The notes under the pieces: model-generated
Databases searched by the model: none
Told to the model about the DNA's origin: nothing
The model's input: the letters and a program-made list of their open reading frames with translations, nothing else
Part shown: positions 7,678 to 15,502 of the stretch, piece after piece
Position numbering within the stretch: the first letter of the stretch is position 1
How the letters are laid out: every line of letters begins with the position of its first letter
Source: Acidimicrobiales bacterium
Lineage (GTDB): Bacteria; Actinomycetota; Acidimicrobiia; Acidimicrobiales; DATDAH01
Length of the DNA stretch: 64,000 bases
Assembly (NCBI GenBank): GCA_016794585.1
Contig: JAEUJM010000001.1
Location: 1-64,000 of the forward strand
Direction of reading: 5' to 3'
Program-made: the position numbers and the translations under genes

Positions 7678-9059
7678 CCGCCCACCCCCGGGAGGGGGAG
7701 GGGCAGCTCGCCGCCACCCGAGCCGCCTGAGCCCCCGGTGCCGGGCACGGGGACCGGTAGCGGGCCCTGACCCCCCGGCGCCGTCCCGCCCGGTGAGGTG
7801 CTCCCCCCGTCGGCAGGGCACACCTGGGGGAGCTGGGCGGCCAGGCCGAGGGCCAAGGTGTCGTCGACGGTCTGCTGGAGGCCGACGAGCTGGTCGCAGA
7901 CCTCGTCGGGGAGGGTCACGCCCGGGAGCGCCCCCAACAGCCCGAGGATCGAGGCCACGAGGTTGTTGACGTCGTCGAGACCGTTGCGGGGGTCGGCGGG
8001 TGCCGCTACGGGCGGGGCGACCGGAGCCGGGTCGGTGGGCACGGGCGGCTCGGCGTCGCCGACGGTGCCGGAGGGCGTGGCCAGGCCCCGCGCCCAGATG
8101 TACTGGGCCTGGGCGGCGGCACCGGTGTCGCGGGCGGCCACGTTGTTCGAGATCTTGACCAGGAACTGGTTGACCGACTGCAGGAGGGACTCGATGAGCG
8201 GTCGCTGGCCCGCCACGGTCGCCACGATCGGGTCGAGGTCGCGCAGGGTCGAGATCAGGTCGTCGAGATGGGGGAGGAGCACGGTGTCGGTGCTGACCTC
8301 GCTCATGTCCCGGATCCCGGCCAGCGCCGTGAGCATCCGATCGCGGTTGGCGGCGAGGGTCACGGAGGCGCCGGCAAGGTCGTCGACGAGGCCGGCGACC
8401 TGCTCGTCGTTCGCGGCCAGGTCGCGGCTGAGCCGAGCGAAGCCGTCGATGGTCTGGGCGATCTGCTCCCGCTGGGAGCTCAGGTCGGTGACCACTGCGG
8501 AGAGGTCGCGCAGGAGGCCGTTGAGCTCACGCCCCCGGCCGCCGACGGCCTGGGCCCCGGTCGACACGATCGTGTTCAGGTCGCTCGCCGTGACCGCGCC
8601 GAGGAACTCGATGGCCCGCTCGGTCACCTCCTCGAACTCGGCCTCGGTGGTGGTCCGGGTGATCTCGTCCCCGTCGTGGAGGAGACCCGCGGTCGTGGGC
8701 AGGGAGCCGTCGGGAGGGCGTAGCTCGATGTACTGCTCGCCCAGCAGCGACGTCTTGGCGAGGACGGCGGTGGTGCCCACGGGCAGGGGGTGCCCGTCCT
8801 CGATCGACATCGTGACCTCCGCCCGGTAGCCGTCGAGCCGGACGTGGGTGACGGTGCCGATGGTGACGTCCGCGAGCTTGACCGAGTGGCCGACGACGAG
8901 GTTGTGGACGTCGTCGAAGGTGGCGGTCAGGCCGAGGTCGCCCTTGGGCGACCCGGCCGTGCGCAGCGAGCACCCGCCCGCGGTGAGCGCGACGGTCAGG
9001 CCCACGGCGGCGAGCCGGGCCCAACGCGGTGGGCGGGGCGGACGCGACGTGCGGGTCAC
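7674..9059 (-). CDS. mceE: MCE family lipoprotein (MceE position)
   Basis: A 461-residue Mce protein exported as a lipoprotein: a positively charged start, hydrophobic core, then the lipobox LTAGGC. The MCE domain follows (LGLTATFDDVHNLVVGHSVK), then the helical tunnel region and a Pro/Gly-rich C-terminal tail. GTG 9059 is the preferred start because it overlaps the mceD stop as GTGA and gives a normal signal peptide. In mycobacterial operons the E protein is the lipoprotein (LprK/LprN type), matching this position. It should sit in the envelope as part of the MceA-F hexamer. Confidence 0.86.
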   Translation of the reverse strand: MTRTSRPPRPPRWARLAAVGLTVALTAGGCSLRTAGSPKGDLGLTATFDDVHNLVVGHSVKLADVTIGTVTHVRLDGYRAEVTMSIEDGHPLPVGTTAVLAKTSLLGEQYIELRPPDGSLPTTAGLLHDGDEITRTTTEAEFEEVTERAIEFLGAVTASDLNTIVSTGAQAVGGRGRELNGLLRDLSAVVTDLSSQREQIAQTIDGFARLSRDLAANDEQVAGLVDDLAGASVTLAANRDRMLTALAGIRDMSEVSTDTVLLPHLDDLISTLRDLDPIVATVAGQRPLIESLLQSVNQFLVKISNNVAARDTGAAAQAQYIWARGLATPSGTVGDAEPPVPTDPAPVAPPVAAPADPRNGLDDVNNLVASILGLLGALPGVTLPDEVCDQLVGLQQTVDDTLALGLAAQLPQVCPADGGSTSPGGTAPGGQGPLPVPVPGTGGSGGSGGGELPLPLPGVGG

Positions 9060-10108
9060 GGGCAGGTCACCCCCGGCTGGGGCACGCACGGCGCCTGGAG
9101 CTGGAGGCCGAGGGCGGTGAAGAGCGGTCGCAGCACCTCGGCGGTGATGGGCGTGAGGTTGATGCGCTGCACCAGGACGCCCAGGCCCTCGTCGTAGGCG
9201 CCGATGAGGCCCTGCGAGTTCTGGTTCAACGCATCGACGAACAGCGCGACCGCGTCGAGGTTGGTGTGGGCCGATCGGGTGAGTCGGGCCAGCTGGGCGA
9301 GGTCCTCCGGGAGGTGGTCCTGCGCCGATCGCACGACGGCGTCGCCCTCCTGGGCGAGCTGGCCGAGGCCGGCGAGCAGGGCCTGGATGTCCTCGCGCTC
9401 GTCGGCCAGCACCTGCGACGCCGTGGCGAAGGACTCGATGACGTGCCCGAGCTGCTCCTCGCGGGTGCCGAGGGTCCCGGCGAGCTCATCCAGGTTGGCG
9501 GCCACGGCCACGAGCGAGTCGTCCTCGTCGGCGAGCAGCTGCGAGAGGTCGCCCATCTGGCGCAGGCCCTCGTTCAGGACGTCGCCCCGACCGTCGAGCG
9601 TCTCGGCCCCTTCGTGCACGAGGCGGGCGACCTCGTCCGGGTCGAGGCCCCGGGCGAGGTCGGTGAAGGCCTGGAGCGCCTCGTCGGGCTCGGCGGGCAC
9701 GGTCGTGCGCTCCATCGGGATGACGTCGCCGTCCTGGGCGCGTGGGTCACCCTCCTGCCACGCCGGGAACAGGGTGACGCTCCGCTCGCCGATCAGCGAC
9801 AGGGGCACCACGGAGGCCTTGACGTCGGCGGGCACGGGCACGTCGGCGTCGACCGAGATCTCGACCCGGACCCGGTCGCCCTCGGGCACGACCTCGTCGA
9901 TGGTGCCGGCGGGCAGGCCGAGCACCCGCACGCTGGACCCGGGGTAGACCGCCACCGCCCGCCGGAACTCGACGGTGAGGTGGGTGCTGGACGCCGTGTC
10001 CCCGCCGCCGGCCAGCGAGCAGCCCCCGCCCGCGAGGGCGACGACACACGCCACGGCGACCGCCTTGAGCCGGGCCGCTCGGGCCCCGCCCTCGTCCCTC
10101 GGGCTCAC
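9056..10108 (-). CDS. mceD: MCE family lipoprotein (MceD position)
   Basis: A 350-residue Mce protein with a lipoprotein signal (VVALAGGGC) followed by the MCE domain (LTVEFRRAVAVYPGSSVRVLG) and a long helical segment. It ends in PGVTCP. The GTG start at 10108 lies inside the first copy of a 65-bp tandem repeat, so its first 13 residues (MSPRDEGGARAAR) are encoded by repeat DNA. A Shine-Dalgarno-like CAGGAG lies about 9 bases upstream in the next copy. Two lipoproteins (D and E positions) in one operon differ from the single one usual in mycobacteria. Its translation probably depends on the mini-ORF chain upstream. Confidence 0.83.
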   Translation of the reverse strand: MSPRDEGGARAARLKAVAVACVVALAGGGCSLAGGGDTASSTHLTVEFRRAVAVYPGSSVRVLGLPAGTIDEVVPEGDRVRVEISVDADVPVPADVKASVVPLSLIGERSVTLFPAWQEGDPRAQDGDVIPMERTTVPAEPDEALQAFTDLARGLDPDEVARLVHEGAETLDGRGDVLNEGLRQMGDLSQLLADEDDSLVAVAANLDELAGTLGTREEQLGHVIESFATASQVLADEREDIQALLAGLGQLAQEGDAVVRSAQDHLPEDLAQLARLTRSAHTNLDAVALFVDALNQNSQGLIGAYDEGLGVLVQRINLTPITAEVLRPLFTALGLQLQAPCVPQPGVTCP

Positions 10109-10304
10109 GTTCCCCGCTCCTGGCTCGTTCCTCGCCGGGCCGCTCGGGCCCCGCCCTCGTCCCTCGGGCTCACGTTCCCCGCTCCTGGCTCGTTCCTCGC
10201 CGGGCCGCTCGGGCCCCGCCCTCGTCCCTCGGGCTCACGTTCCCCGCTCCTGGCTCGGTCCTCGCCGGGCCGCTCGGGCCCCGCCCTCGTCCCTCGGGCT
10301 CACG
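10071..10304. repeat. 65-bp tandem repeat, three full copies plus a 39-bp partial copy
   Basis: Copies start at 10071, 10136, 10201 and 10266 (partial, to 10304). The full copies are identical except for one T-to-G change in the third. The array spans the mceC/mceD junction. Each unit carries, on the minus strand, a CAGGAG-like ribosome-binding site followed by GTGAGCCC, where GTG and TGA overlap. The partial copy contains the real mceC stop codon and the first copy contains the mceD start. Confidence 0.97.
10105..10303 (-). other. chain of three coupled 22-codon mini-ORFs
   Basis: Reading the minus strand, the mceC stop (10302-10300) overlaps a GTG at 10303. That GTG opens a 22-codon frame ending at 10235, its TGA overlapping the GTG at 10238. 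A second frame runs 10238-10170 and a third 10173-10105, whose TGA overlaps the mceD start at 10108. The predicted peptides begin MSPRDEGGARAARRG and end SQERGT; the first differs at one residue (Pro for Thr). Each start has the same upstream CAGGAG. Whether peptides accumulate is unknown; the arrangement itself is certain. Confidence 0.85.
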
Positions 10305-11412
10305 GGGTCCCCCCGGTGGTGGCCGTGGGGAGCGGCGACCCGCCCGCGGGCTGGCCGATCCCGAGCTGCGGGTACAACCGAGCGAGCGTGCCGATCACGT
10401 CGGGGCCGAGGGCGGTCGGGAGCACGTCGATGTAGGGCCCGTGCGAGGCGATGGCCGCCACCTGCTGGTAGGTGGGGCCCGACCAGGCGAGGAGTGTGTC
10501 GATGTCCTGCTGGTGCTCGGCGACCGCGTCGGTGGCGACGTCGAGGTCGGCGAGGACGGCCTCGAGCTGCGAGCGCCGGGAGGTCACGATCTCGGCGAGG
10601 CGGCGCACGGCGTCCGAGCCGTCCCCGAGGATGGTGGCCAGTTCGTCGCGCCGAGCCGCGATCTGGTCCAGCACGACGTTGCTGGCCTCGATGAGGCGCA
10701 CGATGGCCTCGTCCTTGTCGGCCAGGGTGGCGGTCAGCACCTCGCTCTGGTCCAGCAGCTCCCGGATCACGGCCTGGCGCTCGTTGAACGCCCGCGAGAC
10801 CTGGGTCAGCGCCCGGAGCACCCGCTCCACCCGCGGGCCGCTGTCCGTGGCGATGTCGGCGAACTCCGTGATCATGTCGTTGACGGCCTCGGTGTCGATC
10901 GCGTCGACGACGTCGGTCGCCTCGGTGAAGGTCTCGTTCACGGAGAAGGGCACGCTCGTGCGCGAGAGGGGGATGCGCCGTTCCTCGGCGGGCTGGTCGG
11001 CGAGGTGCGGGGTGCCCACGACGTCGCCGAGGCGCAGGTACTGCCCGCCCAGCAGCGTCGACAGGGCCACCCGGGCGGTCGTGCGGGGCCCGAGGGCGAC
11101 GTCGTCCTCCACCTCGAAGGTGACGACCACCTGACCGAGACGACGGTCGGCCTCGAGCCCCGTGACCTCGCCGACCTCGACCCCGGCCAGGCGCACCAGC
11201 GACCCGGCTTTCAGGCCGGCGGCGTCGGGGAGGACCGCCCGCACCACGTAGCGGTGCTCGAGCAGGTCGAGCGTGCCGACCGAGAAGGCCGCGATGCACA
11301 GGGCGACGATGATCGACAGCGCGACGATGCCCACCGACCGTCGGTTCATCTCGGTGAACCGGCCCGGCACGAGCCGACCCGCCCATCGACGCACCTGCGT
11401 GCGGGCGGTCAC
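10300..11412 (-). CDS. mceC: MCE family protein (MceC position)
   Basis: A 370-residue Mce protein. After a basic start, a single helix (RRSVGIVALSIIVALCIAAF) anchors the protein; the MCE domain follows (VVRAVLPDAAGLKAGSLVRLAG), then the helical tunnel-forming part and a short Pro/Gly end. GTG 11412 is preferred because it forms a GTGA overlap with the mceB stop, as at other junctions here; the in-frame ATG before NRRSVG is an alternative. The last codons and stop lie in the partial copy of the 65-bp tandem repeat. Confidence 0.85.
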   Translation of the reverse strand: MTARTQVRRWAGRLVPGRFTEMNRRSVGIVALSIIVALCIAAFSVGTLDLLEHRYVVRAVLPDAAGLKAGSLVRLAGVEVGEVTGLEADRRLGQVVVTFEVEDDVALGPRTTARVALSTLLGGQYLRLGDVVGTPHLADQPAEERRIPLSRTSVPFSVNETFTEATDVVDAIDTEAVNDMITEFADIATDSGPRVERVLRALTQVSRAFNERQAVIRELLDQSEVLTATLADKDEAIVRLIEASNVVLDQIAARRDELATILGDGSDAVRRLAEIVTSRRSQLEAVLADLDVATDAVAEHQQDIDTLLAWSGPTYQQVAAIASHGPYIDVLPTALGPDVIGTLARLYPQLGIGQPAGGSPLPTATTGGTP

Positions 11413-12515
11413 GGTGCCCCTCCCGGGAGCAGGCCCTGGAGGGCGCCGGCGGAGGGCGACCCGGGGGTGGCCGTGCCCGACGGCCCCAGGGGGCCGAGGT
11501 TGGCGAGGGCGTCGGGTCCCGCCGCCACCGTGGAAGGCCCGGAGAGCCCGGGGAGGTCGGTGGGGGTGGGGCACGGGGGTGGGCCGGCGGCGAAGCACAG
11601 GGCCTGGATGACGATGTACTCGCCCCGGTTGGTCACCTCGTGCAGCGCCGCGAGGCCGCCGGGCAGGTTGGCCAGCTGCTCGCCGATGACGTCGATGTTG
11701 TCCGTGACGGTGTCGGTCACCGTCGCGAGGTTGGCGATGATGCTCTCGAGGTCCGCCTGGTTGGCCACCAGCACCTGATCGAGCGAGCCCGAGTACTGCG
11801 CCAGCTCGGTCAGGGTCGACCCGAGCAGCTCCTCGTTGCCGGCGAAGGTGCCCGTGAGGAGGGCGAGGTTGTCGATCATGGTGGCGATCTGGTCGTCACG
11901 GTCGGCCAGCGCGGCGCTCACGGTGTCGAAGTCGTCGAGCAGCTGGTCGATGGTGTCCTGGCGCTCGGCGAGGGTGGTCAGCAGATCGCCGGCGCTGTCG
12001 AGGAGGCGGGCCACCGCGGCCTCGTTGCCGTCGAGCGCCTCGCTCACCGCGGTCATGAGCGTGTTGAGCTGGGTCGGGTCGATGGCCGACACCAGGCCGC
12101 CCAGCTCGTTGATGAGCGCACCGATATCCACCACCGAGCGGGTCCGCTCGATGCGGTCGCCCTCTTCGAGCCTCCCCCCGGCGTCTCCGGGCTCGAGGTA
12201 CACGACCCGCTGGCCGAGCAGGTTGCGCCAGCGCACGGACGCGACCGTGTCGGCGGGCAGCACCACGTCCGTCTCCAGCTCGAGGCGCACGACGGCGCGG
12301 CCCTCGGCGGAGGTGGCGATGTCGGACACCTGGCCGACCTTCACCCCCGCCACCTTCACGTCGTCGCCGTCGGTGAGCCCGGTGACGTCGTCGAAGGTGG
12401 CGACGATGCCGTAGGTGTCGCCGAACTGGACCTTGGCGATCTGGGCGCCGATCACCGCGGTGAGGAGCACCGTCAGCGCCGCGAACGCGCCGAACTTGAG
12501 CGCGGTCCGGATCAC
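11409..12515 (-). CDS. mceB: MCE family protein (MceB position)
   Basis: A 368-residue Mce subunit with an N-terminal helix (KFGAFAALTVLLTAVIGAQIA), an MCE domain (IVATFDDVTGLTDGDDVKVAG) and a long helical region with regular hydrophobic repeats. A disordered Pro/Gly/Ala tail closes it. The GTG at 12515 overlaps the stop codon of a 14-codon mini-ORF that itself overlaps the mceA stop, so initiation probably depends on ribosomes arriving from upstream. No separate ribosome-binding site is evident. Confidence 0.86.
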   Translation of the reverse strand: MIRTALKFGAFAALTVLLTAVIGAQIAKVQFGDTYGIVATFDDVTGLTDGDDVKVAGVKVGQVSDIATSAEGRAVVRLELETDVVLPADTVASVRWRNLLGQRVVYLEPGDAGGRLEEGDRIERTRSVVDIGALINELGGLVSAIDPTQLNTLMTAVSEALDGNEAAVARLLDSAGDLLTTLAERQDTIDQLLDDFDTVSAALADRDDQIATMIDNLALLTGTFAGNEELLGSTLTELAQYSGSLDQVLVANQADLESIIANLATVTDTVTDNIDVIGEQLANLPGGLAALHEVTNRGEYIVIQALCFAAGPPPCPTPTDLPGLSGPSTVAAGPDALANLGPLGPSGTATPGSPSAGALQGLLPGGAP

Positions 12516-12556
12516 GGCGCACCCACCGGAACGATCATCCCGGTCATCCCGGTCAT
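12512..12556 (-). other. 14-codon mini-ORF linking mceA and mceB
   Basis: The mceA stop overlaps ATG 12556 (ATGA). From there a frame encoding MTGMTGMIVPVGAP ends with TGA at 12514-12512, overlapping the mceB GTG at 12515. A 9-bp direct repeat (GGGATGACC) creates further in-frame ATGs at 12547 and 12538. It fills a gap that would otherwise break the coupled chain. Confidence 0.7.
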
Positions 12557-13620
12557 CCCGCGTCCGCCGCGGCCGGGCCGGGGTCGATGGTGGGCAGGCG
12601 GCACTCGGGGACGATCACGAGTGCCCGGCACGGGTCGGATCCCAGGAGGAACTGCTGGGTGGCCATGAGGTAGTTGGCGCTCGAGGAGGGCACCCGGATG
12701 ACCTCGGCGAGGATCGAGCTGTAGTTCGAGACGAACTGGAGGTAGCCCACGAGCCCCGGGAGTTCGCCGGCGGTGACCCCCGCCAGGTCGGCGCCGGCCG
12801 CGGTGGCAGGCCCGAGCACGCTCCGGTTGGCGTCGAGGACCTCGGCGAGGTCGCGTGACAGCCGGGCGGTGCCGTCGAGGAGGCCGGCGAGCTCGTCCTC
12901 GTGCGACGAGAGCGTCTCGGCCGTCGGGTGGAAGCCCTCGGCGATGGCCACCACCGTCCGGCCCCGGTCGGCCAGTTCGCCGGAGAGCGCCGCCATGGCG
13001 TCGAGGAGCCGGTGGCGGTCCGGCGTGCTGTCGAGCGTGGCCCGCAGCACCGTCCGGGCATCCCGGATCGATCGGGACAGGGGCCCCTCGAGCCCGTCCA
13101 GCCCGTCGGCGAACGTGCGCAGGATCACCGTGAGGTCCTGCGGGTCGACGGCTCGGAGCAGGGCGTCGGCGTGCGCCAGGACGTCGCTCAGCTCGAGGGC
13201 GGTCTCGGTCCGGGCGATCTCGTCGCCGTCGCCGTAGAACGGGCCCTCCCCCTCGTCGCGGCCGGGGACGAGGTCGACGAACTTCGGCCCGAAGATCGAG
13301 ATGGGCCGGATGGCGGCCACCGCGGTCCGGGGGACCTCCGTGCCCGGGTCGAGACGCATCGTCACGACGGCGCGGCCGTCCTCGCCGACGTCGATGCCGG
13401 TGACGCGGCCGACGTTGACGCCCCGCACCTTCACGTCCGACTGGGTGTCCAGGTTCTGGCCGGCTTCCCCGAAGTGGGCGGTGAGGGTGTACCCGGGGTC
13501 GAAAGCCCCGAAAGCGGCCTTCATGGCCACGGTCACGGACACGGCGAGCACGAGGGTGGCCACGACGCCGACGAGGGCCTGCTGGTTGCGGCTGATTCGC
13601 TCGAGCACGTGCGTCCCCAT
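12553..13620 (-). CDS. mceA: MCE family protein (MceA position)
   Basis: The first substrate-binding Mce subunit after the permeases, 355 residues. One N-terminal helix (QALVGVVATLVLAVSVTVAM) is followed by the MCE domain (LTAHFGEAGQNLDTQSDVKVRG) and an extended helical region. ATG 13620 follows the yrbEB stop with no gap (TGAATG), supporting both start and coupling. It probably forms the periplasmic-side tunnel with MceB-F, delivering lipid to the YrbE permeases. The name reflects operon order only. Confidence 0.87.
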   Translation of the reverse strand: MGTHVLERISRNQQALVGVVATLVLAVSVTVAMKAAFGAFDPGYTLTAHFGEAGQNLDTQSDVKVRGVNVGRVTGIDVGEDGRAVVTMRLDPGTEVPRTAVAAIRPISIFGPKFVDLVPGRDEGEGPFYGDGDEIARTETALELSDVLAHADALLRAVDPQDLTVILRTFADGLDGLEGPLSRSIRDARTVLRATLDSTPDRHRLLDAMAALSGELADRGRTVVAIAEGFHPTAETLSSHEDELAGLLDGTARLSRDLAEVLDANRSVLGPATAAGADLAGVTAGELPGLVGYLQFVSNYSSILAEVIRVPSSSANYLMATQQFLLGSDPCRALVIVPECRLPTIDPGPAAADAG

Positions 13621-14493
13621 TCAGCCCGTCAGCGTCACCGTGCTGCCGTCGCCCCAGAAGAGCAGGGACAGCACGAAGTTGATGACGACGATGGTGACGA
13701 TCGAGGCCCGGATGGCCCGGCCCACGGCCACGCCGACGCCCGCCGGCCCACCGGAGGCGTAGTAGCCGTAGTAGCAGTGGATCAGCGTCACGACGATCGT
13801 GAACACGATCATCTTGAGGACGCTGTAGACGATGTCGATGGGCGGCAGGTAGAGCCGGAAGTAGTAGTCGTAGACGCCCGGCGAGAGCCCGTAGAACTCG
13901 GTGGTCACGAGCTTGGTGGCCCAGAAACTGGCCAGCAGCGAGATGAGGTAGATGGGGATGAGGGCGATGAGGGTCGCCGTCACGCGGGTGGCCACCACGT
14001 AGACGAGCGGCGGGACGGCCATGACCTCGAGGGCGTCGATCTCGTCGGAGATGCGCATCGCGCCGATCTCGGCGGTGAAGCCGGCGCCCACCTGCGCGGC
14101 GAGGGCCGTCGCGGCGATGAGCGGGGTCACCTCACGCACGTTGGCGAAGCTGCCCACCAGCCCGGTGAAGGCCTCGGCGCCGATCTGCTCGAGGCCCTTG
14201 TAGCCCTGGAGGCCCACCTCGGTTCCGGTGAAGAACGACATGGTGAAGACCACGAACACCATGCCCGCGCCGAAGATCCACGCCCCCGAGCCCACGGCGA
14301 CGTTGCTGACGTGGCGGGCGACCTCGCCGCGGTAGCGCTGGCGCACGATGATGTCGGTGCCGACCCGGCTGAGGACCCGCACGTAGAACACGAGGTGCCC
14401 GCCGAGCTCCGCGAACAGGTCCCGGGTGCCGCGGAACACGCCCACGAGCGCGGCGAGCGGACTGGGCAGGGGCGTGGTCGTCGGCGCGGTCAT
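13621..14493 (-). CDS. yrbEB: YrbE/MlaE-family ABC permease, second subunit
   Basis: A 290-residue membrane protein with about six hydrophobic segments and the permease signature GAGFTAEIGAMRISDEIDALEVMAV-like region (residues about 125-150), where the E-x2-A-x2-VM pattern forms the coupling helix to the ATPase. It pairs with YrbEA to make the membrane core of the Mce transporter. GAGGGGG lies upstream of ATG 14493, and 13 bp separate it from yrbEA. No Mce-type ATPase gene (MceG/Mkl) is in the window, consistent with actinobacteria where it is encoded elsewhere. Confidence 0.92.
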   Translation of the reverse strand: MTAPTTTPLPSPLAALVGVFRGTRDLFAELGGHLVFYVRVLSRVGTDIIVRQRYRGEVARHVSNVAVGSGAWIFGAGMVFVVFTMSFFTGTEVGLQGYKGLEQIGAEAFTGLVGSFANVREVTPLIAATALAAQVGAGFTAEIGAMRISDEIDALEVMAVPPLVYVVATRVTATLIALIPIYLISLLASFWATKLVTTEFYGLSPGVYDYYFRLYLPPIDIVYSVLKMIVFTIVVTLIHCYYGYYASGGPAGVGVAVGRAIRASIVTIVVINFVLSLLFWGDGSTVTLTG

Positions 14494-14506
14494 CGTGGCT
14501 GCCCCC

Positions 14507-15277
14507 TCACGCCGTCGCCGGGACGAGGACGAAGTACAGGGTCGTGATCACGTAGTTCGCCGCGAAGATCAAGAGGAAGGTGAGCACCACGGCCTGGTTG
14601 ACGGCACGGCCCACGCCCGCCGGACCGGTCTCGCAGTTCATGCCCTTGTAGGTGGCGACCATGGCGGCGATGAACCCGAAGATCCAGGCCTTGAACAGCG
14701 AGGCCAGCAGGTCGGAGAGCTGGAGCAGTGACGTGGCGCCCTCGAAGTAGGCGCCGGGGGTCACGCCCTGGAGGACGACGTTGAAGAAATAGCCGCCGGC
14801 GACGCCCGAGAAGATGACCAGCGAGACGAGCAGGACGCCCACGGTGCTGGAGGCCCAGAGGCGGGGGGTGACGAGCCGGTAGATGGGGTTGACCCCCATC
14901 ACCTCCATCGCCGCGAGCTCGTCGCGGATCCGGCGGCTGCCGAGGTCCGAGGACATCGCCGACCCGCCGGCGCCGGAGATGAGCAGTGCCGTGGCCACGG
15001 GGGCGACCTCCCGGACGATGGCGAGCACCACGGCCGACCCGGTGGCCGAGCCGGCGCCGAGCTGGCGGGCGAGCTGGCCCACCTGGAGCGAGATCGTCGC
15101 CCCGAGCGGGATGGCGATGAGCATGACCGGGAGGGTCGTGACCCGAACGAGGAACCAGCACTGGACGAGCCACTCGCGCCACCAGCTCTTCACGGCCCAG
15201 GTGTGGCGGAACCCCTCGCCCGCGATGGCGAACATGGTCCCCGTCTCGTCGAGCGTCCGTGCGACACGCCCCGGCAT
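14507..15277 (-). CDS. yrbEA: YrbE/MlaE-family ABC permease, first subunit
   Basis: A 256-residue permease, the first gene of the mce operon. Hydrophobic segments and the signature region DLGSRRIRDELAAMEVMGV (near residues 105-125) match the MlaE/YrbE family. It should dimerise with YrbEB and receive energy from a Mkl-type ATPase encoded elsewhere. The start ATG at 15277 gives a normal family length. A 225-bp upstream gap carries a terminator-like hairpin for the preceding gene and a TTGACA-containing inverted repeat that may be the operon promoter and operator. Confidence 0.92.
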   Translation of the reverse strand: MPGRVARTLDETGTMFAIAGEGFRHTWAVKSWWREWLVQCWFLVRVTTLPVMLIAIPLGATISLQVGQLARQLGAGSATGSAVVLAIVREVAPVATALLISGAGGSAMSSDLGSRRIRDELAAMEVMGVNPIYRLVTPRLWASSTVGVLLVSLVIFSGVAGGYFFNVVLQGVTPGAYFEGATSLLQLSDLLASLFKAWIFGFIAAMVATYKGMNCETGPAGVGRAVNQAVVLTFLLIFAANYVITTLYFVLVPATA

Positions 15278-15333
15278 CGAGCCTCCCCAGTGCTCCCTCG
15301 GTGCGACCCGGCGGACCGCACCGCCGCCACGAT

Positions 15334-15358
15334 GTCACAGAGTGGCAGAATCTGTCAA
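15334..15358 (-). promoter_or_regulatory. possible mce operon promoter/operator
   Basis: On the minus strand TTGACA (15358-15353) resembles a -35 box. It overlaps an imperfect inverted repeat, TGACAGA paired with TCTGTGACA, with one extra base in the second arm. A -10 hexamer at the usual distance is poor. The site lies 57-80 bp upstream of yrbEA. The sequence does not match the KstR motif known from mycobacterial mce4. Confidence 0.3.
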
Positions 15359-15441
15359 TCCGTCACATCACGCGTTCCGGGAGGGCGGGGAGGGGACTCG
15401 ACAACTCCTCGAGGGAAGGGTCCAGGGACGCAGTCGCGACG

Positions 15442-15477
15442 CGGCTCGGGCCACCCCCGGAGGGGCGGCCCGAGCCG
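15442..15477 (-). terminator. strong hairpin between DUF3618 gene and mce operon
   Basis: Perfect 11-bp arms CGGCTCGGGCC (15442-15452) and GGCCCGAGCCG (15467-15477) with a 14-base loop, just after the stop of the DUF3618 gene. It probably isolates the stress-protein genes from the mce operon. Confidence 0.65.
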
Positions 15478-15502
15478 AGACGGTGGGTTGGAGCGTGTGT
15501 GC

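Noticed and set aside
10071-10304. CRISPR-like array
   Set aside because: Units are head-to-tail without spacers, overlap coding sequence and have no cas genes nearby.
15334-15358. KstR operator for the mce operon
   Set aside because: The sequence lacks the AAC...GTT core of KstR sites; only a weak inverted repeat is present.
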